Positions 17,211 to 25,351 of a stretch of DNA of 36,900 bases are shown in pieces (position 1 is the first letter of the stretch; every line of letters starts with the position of its first letter). The notes below the pieces were generated by a model, which did not search any database, had not been told where the DNA came from, and saw nothing but the letters and a program-made list of their open reading frames with translations. The position numbers and the translations under genes are program-made. The stretch comes from Parageobacillus caldoxylosilyticus NBRC 107762 (GTDB lineage: Bacteria > Bacillota > Bacilli > Bacillales > Anoxybacillaceae), in assembly GCF_000632715.1 (NCBI RefSeq), contig NZ_BAWO01000059.1, forward strand, positions 1 to 36,900, written 5' to 3'.

Positions 17211-17228
17211 GAATATTCCTCCTCTAAT

Positions 17229-17292
17229 TTTATGTTTTTAAAACTTTCGTTTATTAAATATAATATAATTAATTTTCTGATATTTTTCAATA
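17229..17292 (-). promoter_or_regulatory. Third, diverged copy of the 36-bp operator before hydratase copy 2
   Basis: Aligning on the central TCGT, positions 17229-17264 read TTTATGTT, 20 bases, AATATAAT. This matches the two strong sites in length and most arm positions. A -10-like TTATAT falls at 17263-17268, and a -35-like TTGAAA lies at 17285-17290 with a 16-base spacer. The site is weaker than the other two but in the same place relative to the gene. Confidence 0.5.
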
Positions 17293-17334
17293 TTAATTAT
17301 ATATTATTTTAACGATATTTTAAAAATAATAATA

Positions 17335-18816
17335 TTAAATTCCGAATAGATTTAACGGTTTGCTTCCAATATAGGAAACAACACTTTTTGTTTCTGTATA
17401 AAGATTTAATGTTTCAAGGGCAAGTTCCCTGCCAAACCCTGACTGCTTGTATCCCCCAAATGGAGTTCCAGGAAACGCTGAAATCGGGGAATTCACCATT
17501 ACAATCCCTGCACGAATGCGTGCAGCCACACGATGCGCCCTTCCGTGATCTTTCGTCCAAATGGCAGATCCTAATCCGAAAATCGTATCATTTGCTTGAC
17601 GAATGACCTCTTCTTCGTCGTTAAATTTCATCACCACAACTACGGGACCAAAGATTTCTTCTTGAGCAACTCTCATATCATTTGTGACATTTCCTATAAT
17701 AGTCGGCATGTACCAATACCCTTTTTCAAACTGCTCTCCTTCTGGAACTCTGCCCCCATAAAGGATTTCTCCGCCTTCTTCTACTGCCAGTTTCACGTAT
17801 TGGTCGATAACTTGCTGATGGCTTTTTGAGATAACAGCTCCCATGTGAACACCTTTTTCAAACGGATTCCCCACTCGAATGCGGGAAGCTTTTTCGATAA
17901 ATTTTTCCATAAATTCATCGTATATGCTTTCATGAACAAACAAACGGGAACGAGCTTCACAAGATTGCCCTGTATTATAGAAAATGCCGTAAAGGGAGCC
18001 ATTCACAGCAGCTTCCATATCACAATCATCAAAAACGATGTTCGGCGATTTTCCGCCCAATTCCAAAGTGACTCGTTTTAAAGTATCAGAGGCACGTCTC
18101 ATAATATCTTTACCTGTTTCCGTTTCACCGGTAAATGCCACTTTATCAATTCCTGGATGTTCTGTCATGTACGGGCCGATTTCAGAACCGCTTCCGGTGA
18201 TGACGTTTATCACACCTTCCGGAACACCGGCTTCGTGACAAATCTCCGCCAACATATAGGCTGTAATTGGGGTATAACTTGCTGGTTTTAACACGACGGT
18301 GCATCCCGCTGCCAGAGCCGGGGCAACTTTCCAAGCAGCCATCATTAACGGATAATTCCAAGGAATAATTTGCCCGCATACACCAACAGGCTCTTTGACC
18401 GTGTAATTAAAGAAACCGTTTGGAACTTGATTCGTATCGCCTTGTAACGTAATTGCAGCAGCTGCATAAAACTCAAAGTCCTCGATTGCTTGCATAATTT
18501 GTCCTTTTGCTGCGTCTACCGTTTTCCCGCTGTTTAACACCTCCGCATAAACCAAATCTTCCAATCGCTCTCTCATGATGTTTGCGATGTTATTTAAAAT
18601 ACGTGCTCTTTTTGCTGCGGTCATTCTTGGCCATTTTCCGGATTCAAAAGCAGTACGAGCCGCTTGAACCGCTTTGTCCACATCTTCTTTTGTTGCCTTG
18701 GCAACCGTTGCAATCACCTCTTCTGTTGCAGGATTCAATACTTCAAAAACTTCACCGCTGCTGCTATCTACATATTGTCCGTTAATAAATAATTGGTAAT
18801 GTTTTCTTATTTCCAT
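17335..18816 (-). CDS. NAD(P)-dependent aldehyde dehydrogenase
   Basis: The 493-residue enzyme has the catalytic cysteine C286 (N-T-G-Q-S-C-E), the general base E252 (T-L-E-L-G-G-K-S-P), the cofactor loop F-T-G-E-T-E-T-G, and I-P-W-N-Y-P-L near 151. It belongs to the broad betaine/phenylacetaldehyde dehydrogenase group of class-1/2-like enzymes. AGAGGG lies 9 bases before ATG 18816; the preceding in-frame ATG abuts the binding site and is unlikely. In the phenylacetate and box pathways, ring cleavage yields a semialdehyde that must be oxidised (the PaaZ or BoxD function). This gene could fill that role, or it could make the aryl acid from an aldehyde. It shares the transcript of the PaaD zinc-ribbon gene. 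Confidence 0.88.
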   Translation of the reverse strand: MEIRKHYQLFINGQYVDSSSGEVFEVLNPATEEVIATVAKATKEDVDKAVQAARTAFESGKWPRMTAAKRARILNNIANIMRERLEDLVYAEVLNSGKTVDAAKGQIMQAIEDFEFYAAAAITLQGDTNQVPNGFFNYTVKEPVGVCGQIIPWNYPLMMAAWKVAPALAAGCTVVLKPASYTPITAYMLAEICHEAGVPEGVINVITGSGSEIGPYMTEHPGIDKVAFTGETETGKDIMRRASDTLKRVTLELGGKSPNIVFDDCDMEAAVNGSLYGIFYNTGQSCEARSRLFVHESIYDEFMEKFIEKASRIRVGNPFEKGVHMGAVISKSHQQVIDQYVKLAVEEGGEILYGGRVPEGEQFEKGYWYMPTIIGNVTNDMRVAQEEIFGPVVVVMKFNDEEEVIRQANDTIFGLGSAIWTKDHGRAHRVAARIRAGIVMVNSPISAFPGTPFGGYKQSGFGRELALETLNLYTETKSVVSYIGSKPLNLFGI

Positions 18817-18831
18817 CGATCTCATCCCTCT

Positions 18832-18975
18832 TTATATTTTTTCGATCATTGTCGCGATTCCGTGATCGACACCAACACATATGATGGCCAGCCCACATCT
18901 GAAGATCACATTTTCCACAAAAAAAAGATCGACTGGATTTCTGATGAGCAATTCTTTGATTACATGGGCGGCCAA
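18832..18975 (-). pseudogene. Thiolase (PaaJ/PcaF-like) fragment
   Basis: About 47 codons read L-A-A-H-V-I-K-E-L-L-I-R-N-P-V-D and then V-E-N-V-I-F-R-C, followed by G-V-D-H-G-I-A-T-M-I before a stop. In beta-ketoadipyl-CoA thiolases the corresponding stretch is D-L-A-A-x-x-L-R-E-L-L-x-R-N-P ... D-V-I-L-G-C ... G-E-D-N-R-N-V-A-R-M-A, near residues 28-75. The 5' end of a thiolase and everything after this piece are missing. The AAGGAGG binding site that would serve it ends the upstream gene, so a deletion joined that site to the middle of the first domain. It is probably not functional. The match is by eye and rests on a short stretch. Confidence 0.5.
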
Positions 18976-18980
18976 ACAGA

Positions 18981-19154
18981 TTACACCTCCTTGTTTGTCT
19001 CTTTTTCTTTTTGCCATCGTATAAACTCGAAAACACTTTTACATTGATGACAGTAATATTGAGAAACTAATTGGGCAGTACCAAAAATGGACAATTTCGT
19101 CACATCGGTTGAATCGCAAAACGAACAGTGTACGGCCTCTTGACTCGGCACCAT
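18981..19154 (-). CDS. Stand-alone PaaD zinc-ribbon protein (57 residues)
   Basis: The product is very short, with two C-x2-C knuckles: C10-S-F-C13 and C35-H-Q-C38. Around them the sequence reads V-H-C-S-F-C-D-S-T-D-V-T-K-L-S-I-F-G-T and Y-Y-C-H-Q-C-K-S-V-F-E-F. This matches the C-terminal zinc beta-ribbon of full-length PaaD (C-P-x-C-x-S-x-x-T ... S-x-F-G-S-T ... Y-R-C-x-x-C-x-E-x-F-x-x-F). The paaD gene at 12579-12905 stops just before where this domain should begin, so the two together make one PaaD. AGAGGTG precedes ATG 19154, and a strong promoter plus operator lies at 19176-19239. It heads a transcript with the thiolase remnant and the aldehyde dehydrogenase. Confidence 0.82.
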   Translation of the reverse strand: MVPSQEAVHCSFCDSTDVTKLSIFGTAQLVSQYYCHQCKSVFEFIRWQKEKETNKEV

Positions 19155-19175
19155 CGACACCTCTTTTACCTAAAT

Positions 19176-19239
19176 ATTATGTTTTTATTACCATCGTATA
19201 TTTAACATAATATTAATAAAAAAGCGTTCGTTCTGTCAA
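19176..19239 (-). promoter_or_regulatory. Promoter and 36-bp operator of the PaaD zinc-ribbon unit
   Basis: Leftward TTGACA (19234-19239), an 18-base spacer and TAATAT (19210-19215) match the paaA promoter exactly in layout. The inverted repeat 19176-19211 (ATTATGTT, 20 bases, AACATAAT) agrees with the paaA operator at about 29 of 36 positions, including the central A-T-C-G-T. The spacers between -35 and -10 differ in sequence, so the conservation is specific to the operator. Confidence 0.78.
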
Positions 19240-19382
19240 TAATTAAACCGAAAATAAAAAATATTATTTATTTTCATATAATTTATGATGAATTATCAAC
19301 CTATAAACAAGAACGGATAACAACCGGTGAAAACTGGTCATCGCTCAGTCCATTTTGCTAAATGCTACCTATCCAAAAAGAC

Positions 19383-19411
19383 AAGCCCTGGTTTCTTACC
19401 AACCAGGGCTT
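19383..19411. terminator. Hairpin terminator between the eut operon and the aryl-CoA island
   Basis: AAGCCCTGGTT pairs perfectly with AACCAGGGCTT around a 7-base loop. On the minus strand it is followed by GTCTTTTT, so it likely ends the ethanolamine operon 190 bases after the permease. Between 19412 and 19599 I see no gene. Confidence 0.75.
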
Positions 19412-19599
19412 TCTTACATCAAACTACCCGCTGATGCTCATTGAAATGCCAATCTTCTCGTGGGAATATGATAAAAATATCTGTCACCTTTTGCGAATAC
19501 CGAATAAACACAAGGAACGACAGTCTTCAATTTATATAATATTCTAAATATTTTTGAATAAAAATTTTCAAAGCTGGGTACAAATACTTTTTATACAGC

Positions 19600-20997
19600 T
19601 TATAATGATACATTCTGCTGACTAGATGCGACGTCTTCGATAGACACAAATTCCTCAGATATTGGACGAATTTTCTTTGCACCTACTAAGAAGTAGTAAA
19701 TGCTTCCCGCGCCAAATACAAACAAAATTACAGCGATTAATGGAATTTCGATTCCGAAGAGAGGCAGATTTGTTGTTAACACACTATACTTTAATACGCA
19801 AAAGAATGAAATAATACCTAAAAAGAGTGCTATTCCCGGAACAACTGGGTAGCTTACCTTGAAAGGTCGTTCCATATGAGGCTCTTTTTTCCGCAATACA
19901 AACAGCGATATGAGACTCAAACAATACATGGTAATCGCACCAAATACAGATAAGATAATCAAAGCATTGGCAAAGCTAGCTGAACCAGCACTAACTACTC
20001 CTATAATACCAGGTACAATTAATCCCCAATGTGGAACTCCTCTTTTTGATAAGTTAGAGAGGAATCTAGGCAGATATCCTGCTCTGGCTAATGCAAACGT
20101 TTGTCGGGAGTAACCAATGATGATGCCATGCAGGCTTGCTATTAACCCAAACAAACCAATAATGGCGACCGTTTTTGGTAGAATATTATTTTCGCCGTAA
20201 ACACCAGCTAACGCTTGTGGAAGCGGATAATCAGCAGGTTTTCCTTCTCCTCCGCCGAGCCCAGATGTTACAAGCAATGTAAGAACCGTTGCAGTCGCTA
20301 ATGTCAAAATACCGGAAATAAACCCTTTTGGTATATCCTTTTTAGGATTACGAACTTCTTCTGCTGCCATCGCTCCTCCCTCAATAGCGAGGAAAAACCA
20401 AATGGCGAAAGGAATAGAAGCAAATATCCCTTCCCAGCCGTTAAAAAACGACATATCATTAAATATTGCAGAGCTCTTTACATGAGGTAATCCAGCGACG
20501 TAGTAAATACTTAAACCAATTAATGCCAAAATAGTAGCAACAAGCTCAATGATCGCGGCTCCTTTTACCCCTATTAGATTAATTAAAATAAAAAATGAAA
20601 AAACAGCCACTGTAGCATACACAGCGTTAATACTTGGAATTAAAAAGTTAATGTAGGCTCCTGTCGCAACAGCAATAGCAGGCGGAGCAAAAACAAATTC
20701 AAGCAAACAGGCTAATCCCGTCATAAACCCCATGTAAGGGCCCATCGCTTTTCTTGCATATGCAGATGGACCTCCAGCGTGTGGGATGGATGTGGAGAGT
20801 TCTGAATAGCTGAATATGAAAGTCGTATAAAAAATAGTAACAATAATCGCGGCAATCGCTAATCCTATTGTTCCACCTTGCTCAAATCCATAATTCCACC
20901 CGAAATACTGGCCTGAAATTACCATTCCTACTGCAATTCCCCATAAATGAATTGGTTTTAACTCTTTGTGTAAATGGTTATTCGTATTATTTGCCAT
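19600..20997 (-). CDS. eat: Ethanolamine permease (APC family)
   Basis: The 465-residue membrane protein has about 12 hydrophobic segments. Its start, P-I-H-L-W-G-I-A-V-G-M-V-I-S-G-Q-Y-F-G-W-N-Y-G, is characteristic of the Eat-type ethanolamine permeases, and it has E-G-G-A-M-A-A-E-E-V-R-N-P-K-K-D-I-P-K-G in the middle. It imports ethanolamine. Most Firmicute eut loci use EutH instead; none is present here, so Eat replaces it. GGAGGAAGGATAGA precedes ATG 20997, 26 bases after eutC, making it the last gene of the operon. Confidence 0.92.
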   Translation of the reverse strand: MANNTNNHLHKELKPIHLWGIAVGMVISGQYFGWNYGFEQGGTIGLAIAAIIVTIFYTTFIFSYSELSTSIPHAGGPSAYARKAMGPYMGFMTGLACLLEFVFAPPAIAVATGAYINFLIPSINAVYATVAVFSFFILINLIGVKGAAIIELVATILALIGLSIYYVAGLPHVKSSAIFNDMSFFNGWEGIFASIPFAIWFFLAIEGGAMAAEEVRNPKKDIPKGFISGILTLATATVLTLLVTSGLGGGEGKPADYPLPQALAGVYGENNILPKTVAIIGLFGLIASLHGIIIGYSRQTFALARAGYLPRFLSNLSKRGVPHWGLIVPGIIGVVSAGSASFANALIILSVFGAITMYCLSLISLFVLRKKEPHMERPFKVSYPVVPGIALFLGIISFFCVLKYSVLTTNLPLFGIEIPLIAVILFVFGAGSIYYFLVGAKKIRPISEEFVSIEDVASSQQNVSL

Positions 20998-21023
20998 TCT
21001 ATCCTTCCTCCTTCAAATTACCG

Positions 21024-21875
21024 CTATAGTTCTAGACGAACTCCACTTGCTTTCTGGTCAATCATTTTCCGCAAAACCGTACCAATATAGGCACCAGCTT
21101 CCACGGGATGAGTGCCTCCTGAATGAATATTAGAAATCACGGTTCGCTCCGACTCTACCGTTCCTTTTCTCGGTCTATAGCACATATAGGCACTCATAGA
21201 ATTGGCAGAAACAAGACCTGGTCTCTCTCCAATTAAAAGAACAAGAACTTCTGGCTGCAAAATCTCACCGATATGATCCATGCACGCCACTCTTCCACCT
21301 TTGACAAAAAAAGGAGTTCCTTGCGTTAACCCATTTACCTCTAATGAATCCAGCAACGCTGGATAAATGTCTCTAAGATTTGCCTCAATCGCACTCGCAC
21401 TTAACCCATCCGAAACAACGATTTGTACCTGAGGCTTTTTTACACATCTTTCTTGGATCGTTTTGACTGCTTCTTCTGTAAGAACCCGACCTTTATCCGG
21501 TCTCTTTAAATAAACTTCTTTATTTTCATAACAAGTCTCTACTGTAAACAAATTAAATTCTTTAAGTAAACTATCAAGAACTTCTCCGCTAACCGCATCA
21601 ACAGCTGCAGCATGATCAAGTTGTAATTTTAAAATTGTTTTTGTCAGTGGGCGTGTTCCTGTCCTCCACACCCCTATGCGTGCAGGAGTTACTTTTCGCA
21701 ATTCATCAATTCCTTCAGGAAATTTTGGATTTGGCACATGAGTTAACCAATCAACTGCAGTGTAATGAAAGCTTTTTTCGTCTTTATCGATTTTGTCTTC
21801 TGATTGCTGAGATATTCTGGTCTGTAATTCCATCATCACTTTCTCAACAATTTGTTGAATATCCGCTTGATTCAT
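21024..21875 (-). CDS. eutC: Ethanolamine ammonia-lyase small subunit
   Basis: EutC pairs with EutB in the adenosylcobalamin-dependent enzyme that turns ethanolamine into acetaldehyde and ammonia. The 283-residue product shows P-A-R-I-G-V-W-R-T-G-T-R-P-L-T-K-T, L-Q-L-D-H-A-A-A-V-D-A-V and V-S-D-G-L-S-A-S-A-I, and ends with H-S-G-G-T-H-P-V-E-A-G-A-Y-I. I prefer ATG 21875 to the GTG at 21890, because the latter lies within the AGGTGG binding site. The first 20 residues (M-N-Q-A-D-I-Q-Q-I-V-E-K-V-M) form an amphipathic helix of the kind that targets enzymes into microcompartments. Confidence 0.93.
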   Translation of the reverse strand: MNQADIQQIVEKVMMELQTRISQQSEDKIDKDEKSFHYTAVDWLTHVPNPKFPEGIDELRKVTPARIGVWRTGTRPLTKTILKLQLDHAAAVDAVSGEVLDSLLKEFNLFTVETCYENKEVYLKRPDKGRVLTEEAVKTIQERCVKKPQVQIVVSDGLSASAIEANLRDIYPALLDSLEVNGLTQGTPFFVKGGRVACMDHIGEILQPEVLVLLIGERPGLVSANSMSAYMCYRPRKGTVESERTVISNIHSGGTHPVEAGAYIGTVLRKMIDQKASGVRLEL

Positions 21876-21899
21876 TTCGCATACCACCACCTTTATAGC

Positions 21900-23261
21900 T
21901 TATAAAAATAAAGTAGGATCACCAGCTATCGATGTTAACCTTCCGTTCTCCATAATTCCCATCTTTTCTAGCCAGCGCTCAAATTCCGGAGCTGGTCGCA
22001 TGTGAAGCAATTCTCTTAGTGTAGCAATGTCATGGAAGCTAAGAGATTGATAATTTAGCATACAATCATCCGCCATAGCCACACCGATTAAGAAGTTGAC
22101 ACCCGCTGCAGCCAGCAGGACTGCTAAGTTCTCCATATCATTTTGATCAGCCTTCATATGATTGGTGTAACAAACATCCACTCCCATCGGCAAACCATGA
22201 AGTTTTCCCATAAAATGATCCTCAAGTCCTGCACGAATCACTTGTTTACTGTTATATAAATACTCGGGCCCGATAAAACCCACTACTGTATTCACTATAA
22301 ACGGTTTATATCGCTTAGCCAGCCCATAGCATCTAGCTTCTAACGTTAATTGGTCAATACCATGATGAGCATCTGCTGACAATTCTGATCCCTGTCCTGT
22401 TTCGAAATACCATACATTCGGACCAGCGGCTGTTCCTTCTTTTAAAATCAGTTCATTTGCTTCGTCTAGCAATTCGACACTAATGCCAAATGCTTTGTTT
22501 CCTAGTTCAGTACCTGCCAAACTTTGGAATAATAAATCTGCTGCCCCTCCCTGCTTAATCGCCCTCATTTGCGTTGTTACATGTGCTAAAACACAATTTT
22601 GCGTCGGAATATTCCACTTCTCAATTAACTCCTTTGTCATATTTAAAATCGCCTTCACACTGTCTGCCGTATCAATAACCGGATTAATTCCAATAACCGC
22701 ATCCCCAACACCGTAACTTAATGCTTCAAAAATAGCTGCCTTTATTCCTTGTAAATTATCATTAGGATGATTAGGCTGTGCTCTCCCTGCTAATCGCCCC
22801 TTTTGACCAATAGTTGTGTTACAACGTGTTTCTACTGTGATTTTTGATGCTGCTTGGATCAAATCCAAATTTGTCATAATCTTCGTTACTGCGGCGATCA
22901 TCTCGCTTGTTAATCCTCGGCGGATATGAGCGATTTCATTGTTCGTTACATTCGGTGATAAAAGGTATTCGCGAAGTTCTGCGACCGTCCAGTTTCGAAT
23001 TGATGCGTAAATTTTTTCGTTAACCCCTTCCTCGATGACACGTGACACCTCATCTTCTTCTGGCGGCAAAAGAGGGTTATTTCGAATATCAGCAAGAGTT
23101 AACTCTGATAAAACATGTCTTGCTGCAATACGTTCTTGTGCATCTTGCGCATGAATCCCTGCTAGCTGGTCACCTGACTTTTCTTCATTCGCTTTTGCCA
23201 TAATTTCTTTCAAGCTTTTAAATTGATAGGTTTTTCCCATTAATGTGATCGTTGTTTTCAA
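21900..23261 (-). CDS. eutB: Ethanolamine ammonia-lyase large subunit
   Basis: The 453-residue subunit has the expected length and carries the substrate and cobalamin barrel. Clear family blocks are E-T-R-C-N-T-T-I-G-Q-K-G-R-L, R-A-Q-P-N-H-P-N-D-N-L-Q-G-I-K, E-T-G-Q-G-S-E-L-S-A-D-A-H-H-G and C-Y-T-N-H-M-K-A-D-Q-N-D. With EutC it makes acetaldehyde in the microcompartment lumen. It follows eutA by 13 bases. No cobalamin adenosyltransferase (EutT or PduO type) is present in the operon, so cofactor supply must come from elsewhere. Confidence 0.95.
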   Translation of the reverse strand: MKTTITLMGKTYQFKSLKEIMAKANEEKSGDQLAGIHAQDAQERIAARHVLSELTLADIRNNPLLPPEEDEVSRVIEEGVNEKIYASIRNWTVAELREYLLSPNVTNNEIAHIRRGLTSEMIAAVTKIMTNLDLIQAASKITVETRCNTTIGQKGRLAGRAQPNHPNDNLQGIKAAIFEALSYGVGDAVIGINPVIDTADSVKAILNMTKELIEKWNIPTQNCVLAHVTTQMRAIKQGGAADLLFQSLAGTELGNKAFGISVELLDEANELILKEGTAAGPNVWYFETGQGSELSADAHHGIDQLTLEARCYGLAKRYKPFIVNTVVGFIGPEYLYNSKQVIRAGLEDHFMGKLHGLPMGVDVCYTNHMKADQNDMENLAVLLAAAGVNFLIGVAMADDCMLNYQSLSFHDIATLRELLHMRPAPEFERWLEKMGIMENGRLTSIAGDPTLFL

Positions 23262-23274
23262 ATGGAATCACCTC

Positions 23275-24741
23275 CTAATTTTTCATAAAAGCTAATGTTT
23301 TGATGACTACAGGAACCATACTTTGATTGATGGTTTCACCTATATCAATGTAGTCACCTTGTTCGACTACAACTTGATCAATCGAAATAATATCTACTTT
23401 ATTTTTAGATTGAAGCACTAGCAATTGTCCGAGTGCTTTCGCAATATCGTTTTCACAGATGACTACCAAAACAGGATTCCTCGGAAAGTATTTTTCATAA
23501 AGTGAAAATAATACCTTTGCTACTTCTTTTAATGCTGCATAGGAACAATAAGAAATTCCCCGAATATGAATGGCAAAAGGAATTTCTTGTTCTCCTTGAA
23601 AGTATTGCTTCCACTCGATCATCGCCTGTTCGATTTGCTCATACACATAATCTCCGCTCTTTATTTGTTCATCGTTTAGCTCAATCACCATGATTGGTAA
23701 ATTGCGGATTGGTAGACGTGACGCGGTAACATGTATAGTAGCCCCACTAATTTCTGTGCTTTGCATCCCAGCCCCGATTACGGTTGCTCGAGATGTTTGC
23801 GTTGCTTTAATTATTTTTAATGAACAATTTTCAATCGCCTTTACTACTTCGTGTGCAAGAAGCGGACCGATATCTCCATAAACAGCCGTATCATAGATCG
23901 TTTTAGGGGCTTCTTTCTCAAGCAACTGGCCAATTCCCCCGGAAATCATCACCTCATCGATAGGAGGAATCACTTGAAAACTGGTGCTGTGAATTAGCGA
24001 ATCATCCAACCGAATCGGTTTCTGACCGGTTAACGAATTCAGCATATCTTTGCACATTTCTTGGACAATCTGCTGTATTTCTCTAAAACCAATTTTTTTC
24101 TTTACCTGCAGTTGATAATTTTTTGAATGCAACCATGGTTGAATAGATGAGGATATAAACGTAATTTCACCATTCTGATCTAATTCGATTAATCTTCCAC
24201 CAACATGATAGGTAATGGTACCTAATACTTTCCCCCTCCGAAAAAGTGCAACATTCGCCGTTCCCCCACCAATATCAATGTTAGCAACCGTTCCTTTCAC
24301 TTCTTTAGAGCGCAAAAAAGCGCCAGATCCTTTGCCGGCAAGCAACGCTTCCAAACTAGCACCAGCAATGGCAACGACAAAATCACCCGATTTTTCAGCT
24401 AAATAATGCAGGATGCTCTCCGCGTTTTTTTTCGTCGCGGTTTCGCCGGTTATGATCACAGCGCCAGATTTTACTTCTGATACATTCACTCCTGCCTTCT
24501 TATATTGCTCTTCAAGCCATCCCGCGAGAGTTTTCAAATCAATTTCATCCCGTTTCTCTTTTAACGGCGTTGAGTACATAGGGCTTTCATACACAATTTT
24601 TCTCTCCACAATTTCGTAGCGAGGCAATGAAAAATGACTGGATACTTTTGCATATTTTAAATGACTGACAATAAATTTTGTCGTACTTGTTCCGATATCA
24701 ATTCCCACGCTAATAATCGATTGACCGTCCACTCTACTCAC
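23275..24741 (-). CDS. eutA: Ethanolamine ammonia-lyase reactivase
   Basis: The 488-residue ASKHA-fold ATPase starts with the phosphate-1 motif V-G-I-D-I-G-T-S-T-T-K and later has A-N-I-D-I-G-G-G-T-A-N-V-A-L-F and M-I-S-G-G-I-G. EutA exchanges damaged cobalamin in EutBC. It lies directly before eutB and after eutV. The length is normal (about 470-490), and no defects are seen. Confidence 0.93.
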   Translation of the reverse strand: MSRVDGQSIISVGIDIGTSTTKFIVSHLKYAKVSSHFSLPRYEIVERKIVYESPMYSTPLKEKRDEIDLKTLAGWLEEQYKKAGVNVSEVKSGAVIITGETATKKNAESILHYLAEKSGDFVVAIAGASLEALLAGKGSGAFLRSKEVKGTVANIDIGGGTANVALFRRGKVLGTITYHVGGRLIELDQNGEITFISSSIQPWLHSKNYQLQVKKKIGFREIQQIVQEMCKDMLNSLTGQKPIRLDDSLIHSTSFQVIPPIDEVMISGGIGQLLEKEAPKTIYDTAVYGDIGPLLAHEVVKAIENCSLKIIKATQTSRATVIGAGMQSTEISGATIHVTASRLPIRNLPIMVIELNDEQIKSGDYVYEQIEQAMIEWKQYFQGEQEIPFAIHIRGISYCSYAALKEVAKVLFSLYEKYFPRNPVLVVICENDIAKALGQLLVLQSKNKVDIISIDQVVVEQGDYIDIGETINQSMVPVVIKTLAFMKN

Positions 24742-24760
24742 ATCCTAAAAATCCTGCGTT

Positions 24761-25351
24761 TCAGTTATTTGCAACCGATTTCTCGTATTTTTCAAGAATT
24801 TTTTCAGCCAATTTAAACATAGAAATACGGTGTTCCATACTCTTTTTTCTCATCCACTCATAGGCTTTTTCTTCTGTACAAGAAAATCTTTTCATTAGTT
24901 TTCCTTTTGCCTTTTCAATGATTTTTCGTTCTTCTATTGACTTTTTTAATAGCTGAATGTCTCTTTCTAACAATTGAAATTGCTCCTGTTGGCTCTTTGC
25001 AATTTCAATGGCTGGAATTAAATCCTCTTCCGAAACAGGTTTTACTAAATAACCTGTTACTCCTGCTTCTTTCGCATCATTCACAAGCTCACGTTGACTA
25101 TATGCTGTCAGCAAAATAACAGCTGATTGTTTGAAATTTCTGATGATTCTAGTCGCTTTTATACCATCCATTTTCGGCATTTTTATATCCATAATGACAA
25201 TATCTGGTTTGAACCGATATACTAAATCAATTGCTTCCTCGCCATTTTTCCCTTCGCCTATCACTTCATATCCCGCTTGTATAAGCATTTCCTTTATATC
25301 CATGCGAGTAATTGGATCGTCATCAACAACAACAAGTTTTAACTTACTCAT
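24761..25351 (-). CDS. eutV: ANTAR-type response regulator (antiterminator)
   Basis: The 196-residue protein has a receiver domain with the phospho-acceptor D55 (V-I-M-D-I-K-M-P-K-M-D-G). It also has the acidic D10-D11-D12 patch and the conserved T-A-Y and K (V-K-P) positions. A short coiled coil follows, then an ANTAR domain (K-A-K-G-K-L-M-K-R-F-S-C-T-E-E-K-A-Y-E-W-M-R). Phosphorylated EutV binds paired hexaloop hairpins in eut mRNA and prevents termination. Its ATG overlaps the eutW stop (ATGA). It lies inside the operon it should control, which gives positive feedback. The leader of eutL carries the probable target (32442-32495). Confidence 0.93.
   Translation of the reverse strand: MSKLKLVVVDDDPITRMDIKEMLIQAGYEVIGEGKNGEEAIDLVYRFKPDIVIMDIKMPKMDGIKATRIIRNFKQSAVILLTAYSQRELVNDAKEAGVTGYLVKPVSEEDLIPAIEIAKSQQEQFQLLERDIQLLKKSIEERKIIEKAKGKLMKRFSCTEEKAYEWMRKKSMEHRISMFKLAEKILEKYEKSVANN

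Noticed and set aside
18782-19036. 84-residue minus-strand frame overlapping the PaaD zinc-ribbon gene
   Set aside because: It runs out of frame through the ribbon gene and the thiolase remnant and lacks its own binding site. The 57-residue frame has the family cysteines and a promoter.
19362-19547. 61-residue plus-strand frame between the aryl-CoA island and the eut operon
   Set aside because: It is read through the terminator hairpin at 19383-19411 and has no supporting signal.
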